Shown here: piece by piece, positions 9,101 through 15,613 of the stretch
How the letters are laid out: the number at the start of each line of letters is the position of its first letter
Position numbering within the stretch: the first letter of the stretch is position 1
NCBI GenBank assembly: GCA_966128725.1
Contig: CBHYLN010000083.1
Span: 1-23,309 of the forward strand
Direction of reading: 5' to 3'
DNA: 23,309 nucleotides
From: JAFDZV01 sp966128725
GTDB taxonomy: Bacteria; Bacteroidota; Ignavibacteria; OLB7
Notes under the pieces: generated by a model
Seen by the model: only the letters and a program-made list of their open reading frames with translations
The model's database searches: none
Told to the model about the DNA's origin: nothing
Made by a program: the position numbers and the translations under genes

Positions 9101-11162
9101 AGGCGGGCCGGTGACCGTCGAGTTCTGGACACTGGTGAAGGCAGGCGACCTGGGGCAATCCTCGACGTTTGGCGTGGGCGCGGCCGACAACACCGGCAAT
9201 CGTTTCCAGGCGCATGCGCCGTGGTCCGACGGCACGCTCTACTGGGACTACGGCACCCTTGCCAACGACAGCGGCCGCATTACCGCCTCGTTGATCCCGT
9301 ATCTGGATCGGTGGACGCATGTGGCGCTGGTTTCCAACGGTCGGAACTTCAAGGCCATCTATCTCAATGGCGAGCTTGTGGCCTCCGGCACGATTGCCAG
9401 CTCGCCGAAGGACCTTACCGGGCTCCGGATGGGCGCGGCCGCCGGCGGCGTGTATCCGTCGAAGTGCAGCATCGACGAGTTCCGCATCTGGGACCGCGTG
9501 CGCAGTGCCGACGAGATCCGGCGCGATATGTCGCGTTCGGTGGACGCCGATCCCGGCCTTGTAGCGCGTTATCGATTCGATGAAGGAAGCGGCACGACCG
9601 CCAACGGATTGAACCCGCCGGCCGCCGTGTTGCTGCCGAACACAACGTGGGCAAACTCCGGAGCCAAAATCTCGTGCGTGCGCGATGGTGATATCGGAGC
9701 CCCAAGCCTGTTGCTTCCCGGCGCCCAGGCTACCGTGCCCACCGCGTCGGCGGTGGTGTTCTCGTGGGGCACGTTGGCGGGCGCGGGCGCCTATCAACTG
9801 GAGCTGGCTCGCGATGCGTCCTTTACTTCCACGGTTGTCTTTGTGGGCAACATCGGCGTGCCCTGGCACAACATCGGGTCGCTGGAAGGCGATGGCACCT
9901 ATTACTGGCGCGTGCGGGGGATAGGCCCCAACGGCCCCGGGCCGTGGTCGGCCTCCCGCAGCTTCCGGGCTGCCACCGCATGCGTCAGCCGGTCGTTGGT
10001 GCTGAACGGTACCTCGGCCATCGCCGATATCCCATCGTTTACCTGGCAAAGCCGTGCGGTAACCCTCGAGCTGTGGCTGTATGTGGATTCCGCCGATGTA
10101 CGCGATTGCTGGCTGTTCTATACCGGGCCTGCCGACAGCGCGGCGCGCCTTTCGTCGCATGGGCCCTGGAGCAACAAGCGCCTGGTGTTCGATTACGGCG
10201 CCTACGGCAACGGTGGTCGTCTGGAAGTGGACTACGCCCCGTACCTGAGCAAGTGGACCCACGTGGCGATGGTATCGAACGGGAAAAACGCCAAGGCGAT
10301 TTACCTGAACGGGCAACTGGCGGGCTCGGCCACCGTGGCCAGCCGGTTGCGCTGGCCGCGTACCGGCCTGGTGATTGGCGGCAACCGCAACGGCACGCCG
10401 TTTTACAAGAGCCGCCTTACCGAATTCCGCCTGTGGAACACCGCGCGCAGCGCCGAAGCCATTCGCGAGAACATGTACCATCGGTTGGCCGGGCATGTGT
10501 CCGGGCTGGTGGGATACTGGCCGTTTAACGGCTCGGCCGATACCGTGGTGCCCGATGCCAGCGGCTTCGGCAACAACGCACTGCTGCGTGGCGGCCCGGC
10601 CTGGGATACCGCCGCGCCGTTCCCAAGCGTGATCACGCCGGAAATCGCCGGCCCTCGCCTGGTGCTGCGCGACGCCAGCGGGGTAACCTATTCGGCGCCG
10701 GTGGGCTCCGGGCTGTACCAGTGGAGCGTATACGGCGGCACGATTTCCGGCGGGCAGGGCACACCGGCGATCACGGTGGATTGGGGCAACGGCACATCAG
10801 GGTTGGTGGTGCTGACCACCAATGCCGAGGGGTGCGATATCACCTCGGCCGCGGCCATCGCAATCAGCGATGGCTCCGGGGTTGCCGTTGCCGGTCGCGC
10901 GCCGGGAGTGCAGCTCGACGTACGGCCCAATCCCGTTGGCGGCGCGTTCGAGATCCCGGTAACGCTGCCACGGGCTGCGCAGGCACGGGTTGCCATCCAC
11001 GATATCCGTGGCGAACTGGTTGCGGTTGTGGCCAACGCGGTGTTGCCGGCGGGCACTACCGTGCTGCGCTACGATGCCTCCGCATTGCCCAGCGGTGTGT
11101 ACGCCGTAACGCTTCGCACCGAGCTTGGCCAAAGCTCAACAATGGTGACCGTGGCGCACTGA
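6153..11162 (+). CDS. Large secreted M12B (reprolysin-like) metalloprotease with FN3/LamG-like modules and T9SS sorting domain
   Basis: A 1669-residue multidomain exoprotein, probably a zinc endopeptidase acting at or outside the cell surface. Order: signal peptide (residues 1 to about 25, ending GLSAQ); propeptide-like region (to about 220); metzincin domain with HELGHNFGSPH supplying zinc ligands His364, His368 and His374, catalytic Glu365 and Met-turn Met406 (IMSYCH); a CARDB-like beta domain (about 446-555); a PNGGEVY Ig-like domain (about 563-650); a second beta domain (about 657-765); an FN3 domain (about 770-860); then two tandem units, each an FN3-like domain followed by a LamG-like jellyroll (about 873-1146 and 1186-1470); and a C-terminal T9SS type-A sorting domain (about 1587-1669, RPNPVGG...LPSGVY...MVTVAH). 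The start at 6153 gives the signal peptide at the N-terminus. The tandem units have diverged but keep motifs such as WTHVA(L/M)VSNG and KAIYLNG. The substrate is not predictable. Confidence 0.9.
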   Translation: MPLRTVVTAVLLIVAACIALPAGLSAQIQSLPAFVVDGAKPTNTSRPVPPSATFMRVNRAWFDTAAAARIGTAEIRAFRLPDGSARTLRLQRFDVLAPTGVVVEGTTAGDRPVTDIRGLFFRGTVDGVPGSFVYLALFPGFATGYIEVPRAGTELPQRFLIAPDNLDNPVPTVIVYDEADAPTTGTPPLCGTTDGYNLQPGRLEDLRHTAEQRARISGGATPASEAMLVSQIAIECDDDFYRVHSSNLSRAANYALAIMGAASAVYQRDIGVALEVPYLRIWTAATNPFPGPNDGDLLGQIRNHWESNMQGIERTSAILMTSYRGGVAWVGTMCGGFGYAMAGEGGNFNFPATGYVWDIDVTSHELGHNFGSPHTHSCFWAPAVDSCYGAEGGCFATPNPRPGTIMSYCHLSVGTVLKFHPRVATFIRAAATNYPCVTPMPGVSTHDVAVVSIVTPATGGSVVKGAPFAPVALVRNLGLVADSNVSVVCTITDTSGAVVFTDTKPIAAIGLGATAMVTFAGATMPNVGVYQIRVKATVALDSAGVNNALARPFQALASAPAGSITVVRPNGGEVYAADSVVTVTWTQTGVPEATIDLSLDNGVSWRTVRWSQTGDSGRYSWTVPATPSRQAMVRVTNISDSRISDRSNAVFTIDVPNDAALVQFVRPLFNDTVTSPFVPSVEVRNNGSKPLENLPVRLTLKWRAGDIVVYDHTILVPAIAPGQQTAIQFPTTSVLPEGNLVMVARTMLANDRYPGNDSLGRTAEVIGGISPPSSITADGLDRAAVITWAASTTAGITGYRLYRGRDPESLTPIATVRPTMHAFVDAPVANDSLYYYAVTSLRDTLESVYSPVAVADPVHQIAGDTLRRANLLSPASDARDIPLPANLVWQSVQGAELYQIQIAADPACADVIENYITAKSAPLTPDALTYGQTYHWRARAFNNSSTGPWSAIRSFSTGQSCAGSAVVFAGNGSGVLDTSLAWAGGPVTVEFWTLVKAGDLGQSSTFGVGAADNTGNRFQAHAPWSDGTLYWDYGTLANDSGRITASLIPYLDRWTHVALVSNGRNFKAIYLNGELVASGTIASSPKDLTGLRMGAAAGGVYPSKCSIDEFRIWDRVRSADEIRRDMSRSVDADPGLVARYRFDEGSGTTANGLNPPAAVLLPNTTWANSGAKISCVRDGDIGAPSLLLPGAQATVPTASAVVFSWGTLAGAGAYQLELARDASFTSTVVFVGNIGVPWHNIGSLEGDGTYYWRVRGIGPNGPGPWSASRSFRAATACVSRSLVLNGTSAIADIPSFTWQSRAVTLELWLYVDSADVRDCWLFYTGPADSAARLSSHGPWSNKRLVFDYGAYGNGGRLEVDYAPYLSKWTHVAMVSNGKNAKAIYLNGQLAGSATVASRLRWPRTGLVIGGNRNGTPFYKSRLTEFRLWNTARSAEAIRENMYHRLAGHVSGLVGYWPFNGSADTVVPDASGFGNNALLRGGPAWDTAAPFPSVITPEIAGPRLVLRDASGVTYSAPVGSGLYQWSVYGGTISGGQGTPAITVDWGNGTSGLVVLTTNAEGCDITSAAAIAISDGSGVAVAGRAPGVQLDVRPNPVGGAFEIPVTLPRAAQARVAIHDIRGELVAVVANAVLPAGTTVLRYDASALPSGVYAVTLRTELGQSSTMVTVAH
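9038..10560 (+). repeat. Coding tandem duplication: LamG-like/FN3-like/LamG-like segment
   Basis: Inside the metalloprotease gene, two LamG-like segments (about 9038-9590 and 9983-10560) are related at both protein and DNA level, each preceded by an FN3-like module ending in GPWSA(I/S)RSF. Shared signatures are W(T/S)D/N-type loops after HAPWS or HGPWS, DYG at strand ends, WTHVA(L/M)VSNG and KAIYLNG, and a final F(R)(I/L)W D/N segment followed by an A-(E/A)-(E/I)-IR helix. This is an old internal duplication, not a recent perfect repeat. Confidence 0.8.
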
Positions 11163-11236
11163 TCGCCGCGCGCGCGGGCGGCACAGTCAACGCCACGCGG
11201 CCGGGATATGTGCCCGCTTCACAGGGTCAGATGCAC

Positions 11237-11275
11237 GAAGCCCCGAAACAACCGTCGATGGTGTTTCGGGGCTTC
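11237..11275. terminator. Bidirectional terminator between convergent T9SS cargo genes
   Basis: A perfect 13-bp inverted repeat (11237-11249 and 11263-11275, GAAGCCCCGAAAC and its complement) with a 13-nt loop. It lies between the plus metalloprotease gene ending at 11162 and the minus gene ending at 11360. The plus-strand tail is CGTTGTTTG. Its form, opening with GAAG and containing a run of C, closely resembles the hairpin at 3666-3712. Confidence 0.7.
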
Positions 11276-11359
11276 CGTTGTTTGCTGCCACGTGCCGTGG
11301 TACAGGCCGTGTGGCGATCGCGTTGCGCCGTGCCGCTGCGTGGATATCGCGGCGTGCTG

Positions 11360-12529
11360 CTACCTGGCCACCACAAGCGTGGTGCGGGTCAGTTGTCCGT
11401 CGGCGTTCATCACAACCATGTAGCTGCCGTTTGCCAGGCCGGATACGGACACCGGGACAACGTGCGTGCCGGCGTCGGCCTGCTGATCCGCCACGGTGGC
11501 CACATGCTCACCAAGCATGGAGTACATGGTGATGGCAACATGTGCCGTCGCCGGCAGGGTGTAGGTGATGCTGGCGTCTGCGGATGCCGGGTTGGGGCGT
11601 ACCAGCGAAATGCTGGCGCCGTTTGCGGCCACCCGATGTATCGCCACACCACTCTGCTTGGATACCAGCGGTACCTCAACCGCATGGAACACCGGCGCCA
11701 GTGCCGATGCCGTGCGCGCATGCACAATCACCACCAGGTTCCCGCGCTCAACCATCTCCACGTTCCCATCGAAGGAGAACGGGACGCTGGCCGATTCGCC
11801 AACCTGAAGCATGGTGCCTGCCGGCGTGTTGGAGCCAAGCGTCAGCGCCTGCCCCAGATAGTTCGGGAAGATTGCCCGGGCCACGTGCATGTTCTGCCAC
11901 GACTGGTGAACAACCGTGCCGTTGTCGGTGTATTCCACCTGCGTGTTCTCCACCGAATCCTCCGTGGTCACAACATTCAGCGCCAACGACAGCCCGGAGC
12001 CAAGCACAATTGGTGATACCACGGTGACGCGTGCGGTGCCGCGCACCACGCCGCCGGTTACCGAAAGGTCCGTGACATCGATACGGAGCGGTGCGGTGGA
12101 CGATTCGTCCAGCACATCGGCGGCGTAGGGCTCCCATTCCGCTGTGTTGAGCATTGGCGCGGATTTACCCTCGAACATGCGCCGGCCGATTGCTGCCTGT
12201 GGATAGCCCTCAATGCCCAGGCGGTCGATAATTGCCTGCCCGGCATCGGTGCGCATGGGTTCGTTGCTGCGGCCGCCGTGATAGGCGATGACGATCGCGC
12301 GTTCGCCCAGATTGGCGCGAAGCTGGGCAAGCGTACGCGCTCCGCCCGGGCAGTACCCGCACCAGTTTCCGGTGCCTTCCTCGATCAACACGGTGCTGGG
12401 CTGGGGTTGTACCTGAGCCTGAAGATTGTAGGGGGCGGCCAGTGCAATCGCGGCAACCGCGCCCGCTGCCATGTACCCGGTGATATGGGCGCGCAGGGTG
12501 ATCGCGCGGTTTGTACGACGTGTGAGCAT
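11360..12529 (-). CDS. Omp28-like thioredoxin-fold T9SS cargo protein (CGYC)
   Basis: A 389-residue secreted protein related to the Omp28 family. The N-terminus has a long basic and hydrophobic signal region (AAGAVAAIALAAPYNLQAQ, cleavage near residue 38). Next comes a thioredoxin-fold domain beginning TVLIEEGTGNWCGYCPGGAR, with a Cys-Gly-Tyr-Cys redox motif and a cis-Pro-type GYPQAAI loop about 60 residues later. A beta-sandwich middle follows, and the C-terminal 75-80 residues form a T9SS type-A sorting domain (VRPNPASADASITYTLP, LANGSYMVVM, TTLVVAR end). The start ATG 12529 lies 5 nt after GGAG (plus-strand CTCC 12535-12538). It is convergent with the metalloprotease and separated by a shared terminator. 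Likely a secreted thiol/disulfide-active or binding protein; the true role is unknown. Confidence 0.88.
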   Translation of the reverse strand: MLTRRTNRAITLRAHITGYMAAGAVAAIALAAPYNLQAQVQPQPSTVLIEEGTGNWCGYCPGGARTLAQLRANLGERAIVIAYHGGRSNEPMRTDAGQAIIDRLGIEGYPQAAIGRRMFEGKSAPMLNTAEWEPYAADVLDESSTAPLRIDVTDLSVTGGVVRGTARVTVVSPIVLGSGLSLALNVVTTEDSVENTQVEYTDNGTVVHQSWQNMHVARAIFPNYLGQALTLGSNTPAGTMLQVGESASVPFSFDGNVEMVERGNLVVIVHARTASALAPVFHAVEVPLVSKQSGVAIHRVAANGASISLVRPNPASADASITYTLPATAHVAITMYSMLGEHVATVADQQADAGTHVVPVSVSGLANGSYMVVMNADGQLTRTTLVVAR

Positions 12530-12586
12530 AATATCTCCGTATGCTGTTTCGCTTGAGGGATCGGGCCAGGAATTCTGTTGAACCTT

Positions 12587-12615
12587 GGGCCGGCTCCGGG
12601 CCGGCTCCGGGCCGG
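12587..12615. repeat. Short tandem repeat, 11-bp unit GGGCCGGCTCC
   Basis: Two full copies (12587-12597, 12598-12608) and a 7-base partial copy. The unit is itself nearly self-complementary at GGCCGGC/CCGG. It sits 58 nt upstream of the minus-strand Omp28-like gene start, so it is in the untranslated leader or promoter. Confidence 0.85.
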
Positions 12616-12643
12616 ATACCGCTGCCGATCTGCCCCTACATTC

Positions 12644-12769
12644 CCCGATAGCGGCAACGTATTCCAAACATGCCCCGTACGGGCCTGGCTATTCCGTACC
12701 TGACAACGGAACCGCGCGGAAGATCACCAGGCCCGCCACATTTCCCGATAGCGTTGTGTCCCGATAGCG
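12644..12769. repeat. Three copies of CCCGATAGCG in a divergent promoter region
   Basis: Exact copies lie at 12644-12653, 12744-12753 and 12760-12769. Spacing from start to start is 100 and 16 bp. The first two share CATT(C/T)CCCGATAGCG and the last two share CCCGATAGCGTTG. They could be binding sites for a regulator or relics of short duplications; the sequence cannot decide. Confidence 0.7.
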
Positions 12770-13014
12770 TTGCGCCCAGGCCGATTGCCGCTCCGTATGC
12801 CATGCCGCCAGCCTGTGGCATCAACCGTAGTCCGATGCAGTCCGCGTGGTGCTGTTTTTGTAACTTCCGGGCTGTTTGTTGCCCGTTGGCCGTCCGTTTT
12901 TTCGGACTGGCCGGTCGCGCGACCGGCAATCCAGTAGCGGCGGCGGCCACTGCCGGGCGTGGCGTTCAACGGCCGGCGGTTGTTGGGCAATGTCTTTAAC
13001 CAAGATGGAACGAG

Positions 13015-13422
13015 ATGGACAAGAAGATTCGTGTGCTGATCGCGAAAGCCGGGCTTGACGGGCACGACCGCGGCGCCAAGGTGATTGCCGCCGCGCTGCG
13101 CGATGCGGGCATGGAGGTGATCTACACCGGGCTTCGCCAGACCCCCGAGATGATCGTTGAGGCCGCCCTGCAGGAGGATGTCGACGTGGTCGGTATCAGC
13201 ATGCTCTCCGGCGCGCACATGACGATCTTCCCCAAGGTATTGAACCTGATGCGCGACAAGGGGCTGGCCGATGTTCTGCTCACCGGCGGCGGCATCATGT
13301 CCGAGGCCGATATCAACGAGCTTCGTTCGCTGGGTGTTGGCGAGCTGTTTACTCCCGGCGCGCCCACAACGGCCATTGCCGATTACATCAGGCATTACGT
13401 GGCCGAGCACCCACGGGTGTAG
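13015..13422 (+). CDS. Methylmalonyl-CoA mutase small subunit / B12-binding domain protein
   Basis: A 135-residue stand-alone cobalamin-binding domain matching the C-terminal part of methylmalonyl-CoA mutase. That enzyme interconverts (R)-methylmalonyl-CoA and succinyl-CoA with adenosylcobalamin. The signature is Asp-x-His-x-x-Gly within AGLDGHDRGAK (residues 13-23), where His supplies the lower cobalt ligand. It is followed by SMLSGAHM (about 62-69) and the LTGGGI loop (about 89-94), then a final GVGELFTPG segment; all are typical of this domain. It lacks the TIM-barrel catalytic part, as in two-gene versions where a separate large subunit exists; no such subunit is in this window. A weak ribosome site, GGAACGAG, precedes ATG 13015. 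It probably works in propionate or branched-chain carbon metabolism. Confidence 0.92.
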   Translation: MDKKIRVLIAKAGLDGHDRGAKVIAAALRDAGMEVIYTGLRQTPEMIVEAALQEDVDVVGISMLSGAHMTIFPKVLNLMRDKGLADVLLTGGGIMSEADINELRSLGVGELFTPGAPTTAIADYIRHYVAEHPRV

Positions 13423-13632
13423 GCGCCTGGGTGCGTCAGTGGTCCAATTCCGATTGATTCGGATCGTCGTCGGTGATTCAGGCATTCGATCACGCTTGCC
13501 GGAGGCATCCGCCGTTGCGCGGTGTGCTTCGGCATGCGGGCCGTGGCGCGATCGGTCGCCAGAATGCGACAAACATCGCCGGACAGGGTAGTACAATCTC
13601 CCGGCTCACTTATCACGCATCACGCTGCGTAC

Positions 13633-14841
13633 GTGGCACACGAGGAAATCACACAGGAAGAGCTCGGCATCATCGGCCGATCCGATCGCATTCGGGAGCT
13701 GGTGGCCACTCTGCGCCAGGTAGCTCCCACGGATATCTCGGTGCTGCTGGTTGGGGAAAGTGGTGCTGGCAAGGAAGTGTTTGCCGGCGCGATCCACCGA
13801 TTAAGCCAGCGCGCCGGCCAGCGGATGCTGGCGATCAACTGCGGAGCTATTCCGGAATCGCTGCTGGAATCCGAACTGTTCGGCCACGAGCGCGGCGCGT
13901 TCACCGGCGCGGTTGAAGCCCGCAAGGGATTGTTCGAATCGGCCGAGGGCGGCACGGTGTTCCTTGACGAGATCGGCGAGATGTCGTTGGCAACCCAGGT
14001 GCGATTGCTGCGCGTGCTTGAGGCGCGCGAGTTCACACGGGTGGGCAGCTCGGAGCCCCGCAAGGCCAACGTGCGGGTGGTGGCCGCCACCAATCGCGAT
14101 CTGGAGCGCGAGGTGGAGCGCGGCACCTTCCGGCGCGATCTGTATTATCGCCTGCGTTCGGCGCAACTGCGCATCCCCTCGCTTCGCGAGCGGCGCGACG
14201 ATATCCCGCTGCTGTTCGCGCATTTTGCCTTCCAGGTTTCCGCGCGGCTGCAGATCCCGTTTGGCGGGATTGCGCCCGAGGCGCTTGCGCTGCTGGTGGG
14301 GTATACCTGGCCCGGCAACATCCGCGAGTTGCGGAACTTCGTGGAGTTGGTGGTGACGCTGGAACGAGGGCAGAAGATTGTGGAGGAAACGGTGTACCGG
14401 CATCTGGACCTTGCCCGGCAGGACCATGTGGTTGACAGCGCCAACGCCATTGTGCATCTGGCCGGGCAATCACCGGAGCAGGCCGAACGCGAGCTGATCT
14501 ATCGGGCGCTGATTGACCTGCGCAACGAGGTTGGCACAATGAAGCAGTTGCTGCTGAAGGCGATGGCCGCAACCGAGGTGGTTGCGCCCGCCCCCGTGCC
14601 ATCGGTTCCGGCGTTGCCGCCCGCCACGGCCACGCCCGGCATCGAGACCGCGCTGGACCACCTTGCCGATCTGAGCCTGGAGGGGATGGAGCGCCGGTTG
14701 ATCGAGACCGCGCTGCAACGGCATCGCGGCAACAGGCGTGCGGCCGCGCAGGCCCTGGGCATCAGCGAGCGCACGCTGTATCGCAAGCTGGTTGACTACA
14801 AGTTGCGCCTTGACGGTGATGATGACCAATCGCACGCGTAA
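13633..14841 (+). CDS. Sigma-54-dependent transcriptional activator without receiver domain (AAA+/Fis-type HTH)
   Basis: An NtrC-family enhancer-binding activator that remodels the RNA polymerase-sigma54 complex. Numbered from GTG 13633 (402 residues), Walker A is GESGAGKE (41-48), the sigma54-contacting GAFTGA loop is 88-93, and Walker B is VFLDEI with Asp112-Glu113. A sensor/arginine region (RDLYYRLRSAQLRIPSLRER) follows, and a Fis-type helix-turn-helix (GNRRAAAQALGISERTLYRK) ends the protein near 366-391. There is no receiver or PAS sensor, so activity is controlled in trans or by level. The start is uncertain: the frame is open back to GTG 13522 and has ATG at 13534 and 13564. Those upstream codons look non-coding (ACA, GTA, CAA, TCT), and relatives I recall start shortly before the GIIG segment. 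LptE follows directly, a neighbour order I recall from Bacteroidota. Confidence 0.88.
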   Translation: MAHEEITQEELGIIGRSDRIRELVATLRQVAPTDISVLLVGESGAGKEVFAGAIHRLSQRAGQRMLAINCGAIPESLLESELFGHERGAFTGAVEARKGLFESAEGGTVFLDEIGEMSLATQVRLLRVLEAREFTRVGSSEPRKANVRVVAATNRDLEREVERGTFRRDLYYRLRSAQLRIPSLRERRDDIPLLFAHFAFQVSARLQIPFGGIAPEALALLVGYTWPGNIRELRNFVELVVTLERGQKIVEETVYRHLDLARQDHVVDSANAIVHLAGQSPEQAERELIYRALIDLRNEVGTMKQLLLKAMAATEVVAPAPVPSVPALPPATATPGIETALDHLADLSLEGMERRLIETALQRHRGNRRAAAQALGISERTLYRKLVDYKLRLDGDDDQSHA

Positions 14842-14847
14842 GCGTGC

Positions 14848-14887
14848 CCGCCACGCGCCGGCACGGAATGGGCGCGGCGGATTTTTT
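14848..14887 (+). terminator. Hairpin plus T6 after the sigma-54 activator gene
   Basis: Arms CCGC+CGCGCC (14848-14851, 14854-14859) and GGCGCG+GCGG (14871-14880) form a 10-bp stem with a 2-nt bulge and an 11-nt loop, directly followed by ATTTTTTC. It lies 7 nt after the stop and 18 nt before the LptE-like start. Transcription may therefore be partly attenuated between the two genes. Confidence 0.6.
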
Positions 14888-14904
14888 CTGGTTGTTGCAA
14901 GGCA

Positions 14905-15480
14905 ATGGGAACAATGCGACGGATGATCGGGAATACAACCATGTGGCCAGCGTTGCCGCGCGCCTGCCGGCCGCCGGTGCAGGCCGTGGTGTTCGCGATG
15001 GTGGCCTGCGCCGTGTTCCTGGTGAACGGATGTTATTCCTTCCGTACCGGCTCGGCGCCGGCGCATCTGAAAACAATCGGCATCGCGCCGGTTGATGACC
15101 TTAGCGGCTTCGGGCGCGGCAGCCTGCGCCAGGAGCTTACCGACGTTGTGCTGCGCCGCTTTCGCGACGACAACAGCCTGGGCGTTGTGGATCCCACGTC
15201 GGCCGATTCGCGGCTGGAGGTAGCCATAACAACCGTGCGGGCCAACGAACGCCTGGGCGTGTCCTCGGCCGAATACGAAACCGTGCGCGGGGTGTTGGTT
15301 GAGGTTCGCGCCACGTTCTACGACAATGTCAAGAAGAAGGCGATCTTCAAGGATCGCCAGATTCAGGCCCGCTCGCAATATCGGGTGGCCGAAGGGCCAG
15401 CCGGCGAGAACACAGCGCTTCGCCAGGCATTCGATCGCCTGGCCGACGAGCTGATCAACGCCACGGTGGCCGACTGGTAA
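14905..15480 (+). CDS. lptE: LptE-like outer-membrane lipoprotein (LPS assembly)
   Basis: A 191-residue lipoprotein of the LptE family as found in Bacteroidota/Chlorobi. LptE plugs the LptD barrel and helps insert lipopolysaccharide into the outer leaflet. A hydrophobic signal segment (VQAVVFAMVACAVFLVNG) leads to the lipoprotein Cys43 in NGCYSFRTGS, and then the characteristic start of the mature protein, a short loop plus HLKTIGIAPVDDLSG (about 54-68) and RQELTDVVLRRFRDD (about 75-89). The alternating strand pattern RLEVAITTVRANER and the C-terminal helix AFDRLADELINATVADW fit. Met codons at 14905, 14914 and 14923 are all possible starts; 14905 follows AAGG. It sits directly after the sigma-54 activator gene. 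The symbol rests on family resemblance and context. Confidence 0.8.
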   Translation: MGTMRRMIGNTTMWPALPRACRPPVQAVVFAMVACAVFLVNGCYSFRTGSAPAHLKTIGIAPVDDLSGFGRGSLRQELTDVVLRRFRDDNSLGVVDPTSADSRLEVAITTVRANERLGVSSAEYETVRGVLVEVRATFYDNVKKKAIFKDRQIQARSQYRVAEGPAGENTALRQAFDRLADELINATVADW

Positions 15481-15613
15481 ACCGTCCGTGACACGGCGAT
15501 CCGTGGCATGGTAATCCGGGAGCGGTAATCCGCTTACAGGGTTCCAACGGCGGCATCGTGCATTACGATTGGAGATGGCGCCTGCATAACCGCGGGCGTT
15601 CCGACCCGGTGAT

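Larger units (their letters stand above)
12530..13014. other. Divergent intergenic region with short repeats and palindrome
   Basis: A 485-bp gap without a credible gene. It contains an 11-bp unit (GGGCCGGCTCC) repeated 2.6 times at 12587-12615; the 10-mer CCCGATAGCG three times at 12644, 12744 and 12760 (the first two exactly 100 bp apart and sharing a longer CATTYCCCGATAGCG context); and a GGCCGTCCG / CGGACTGGCC hairpin around a T6 loop (12888-12912) that runs into a perfect 18-bp palindrome, GCCGGTCGCGCGACCGGC (12910-12927). The region should hold promoters for both flanking genes; none could be placed with confidence. Confidence 0.6.

Noticed and set aside
8469..10496. A 675-residue minus-strand open frame opposite the FN3/LamG modules
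   Set aside because: Same reasoning: no motif and biased composition, while the plus strand has coherent duplicated domains.
12585..12767. A 60-codon frame in the divergent region upstream of the mutase subunit
   Set aside because: It runs across the 11-bp tandem repeat and the CCCGATAGCG copies, has no ribosome site, and has an unstructured composition.
13407..13434. Hairpin GCACCCA/TGGGTGC overlapping the stop of the B12-binding subunit
   Set aside because: Short stem overlapping coding sequence and no T-tract; not convincing as a terminator.
15490..15540. Direct repeat GGTAATCCG (two copies) before the glycosyltransferase as an operator
   Set aside because: Nine-base direct repeats occur by chance and no other copies or symmetry support it.
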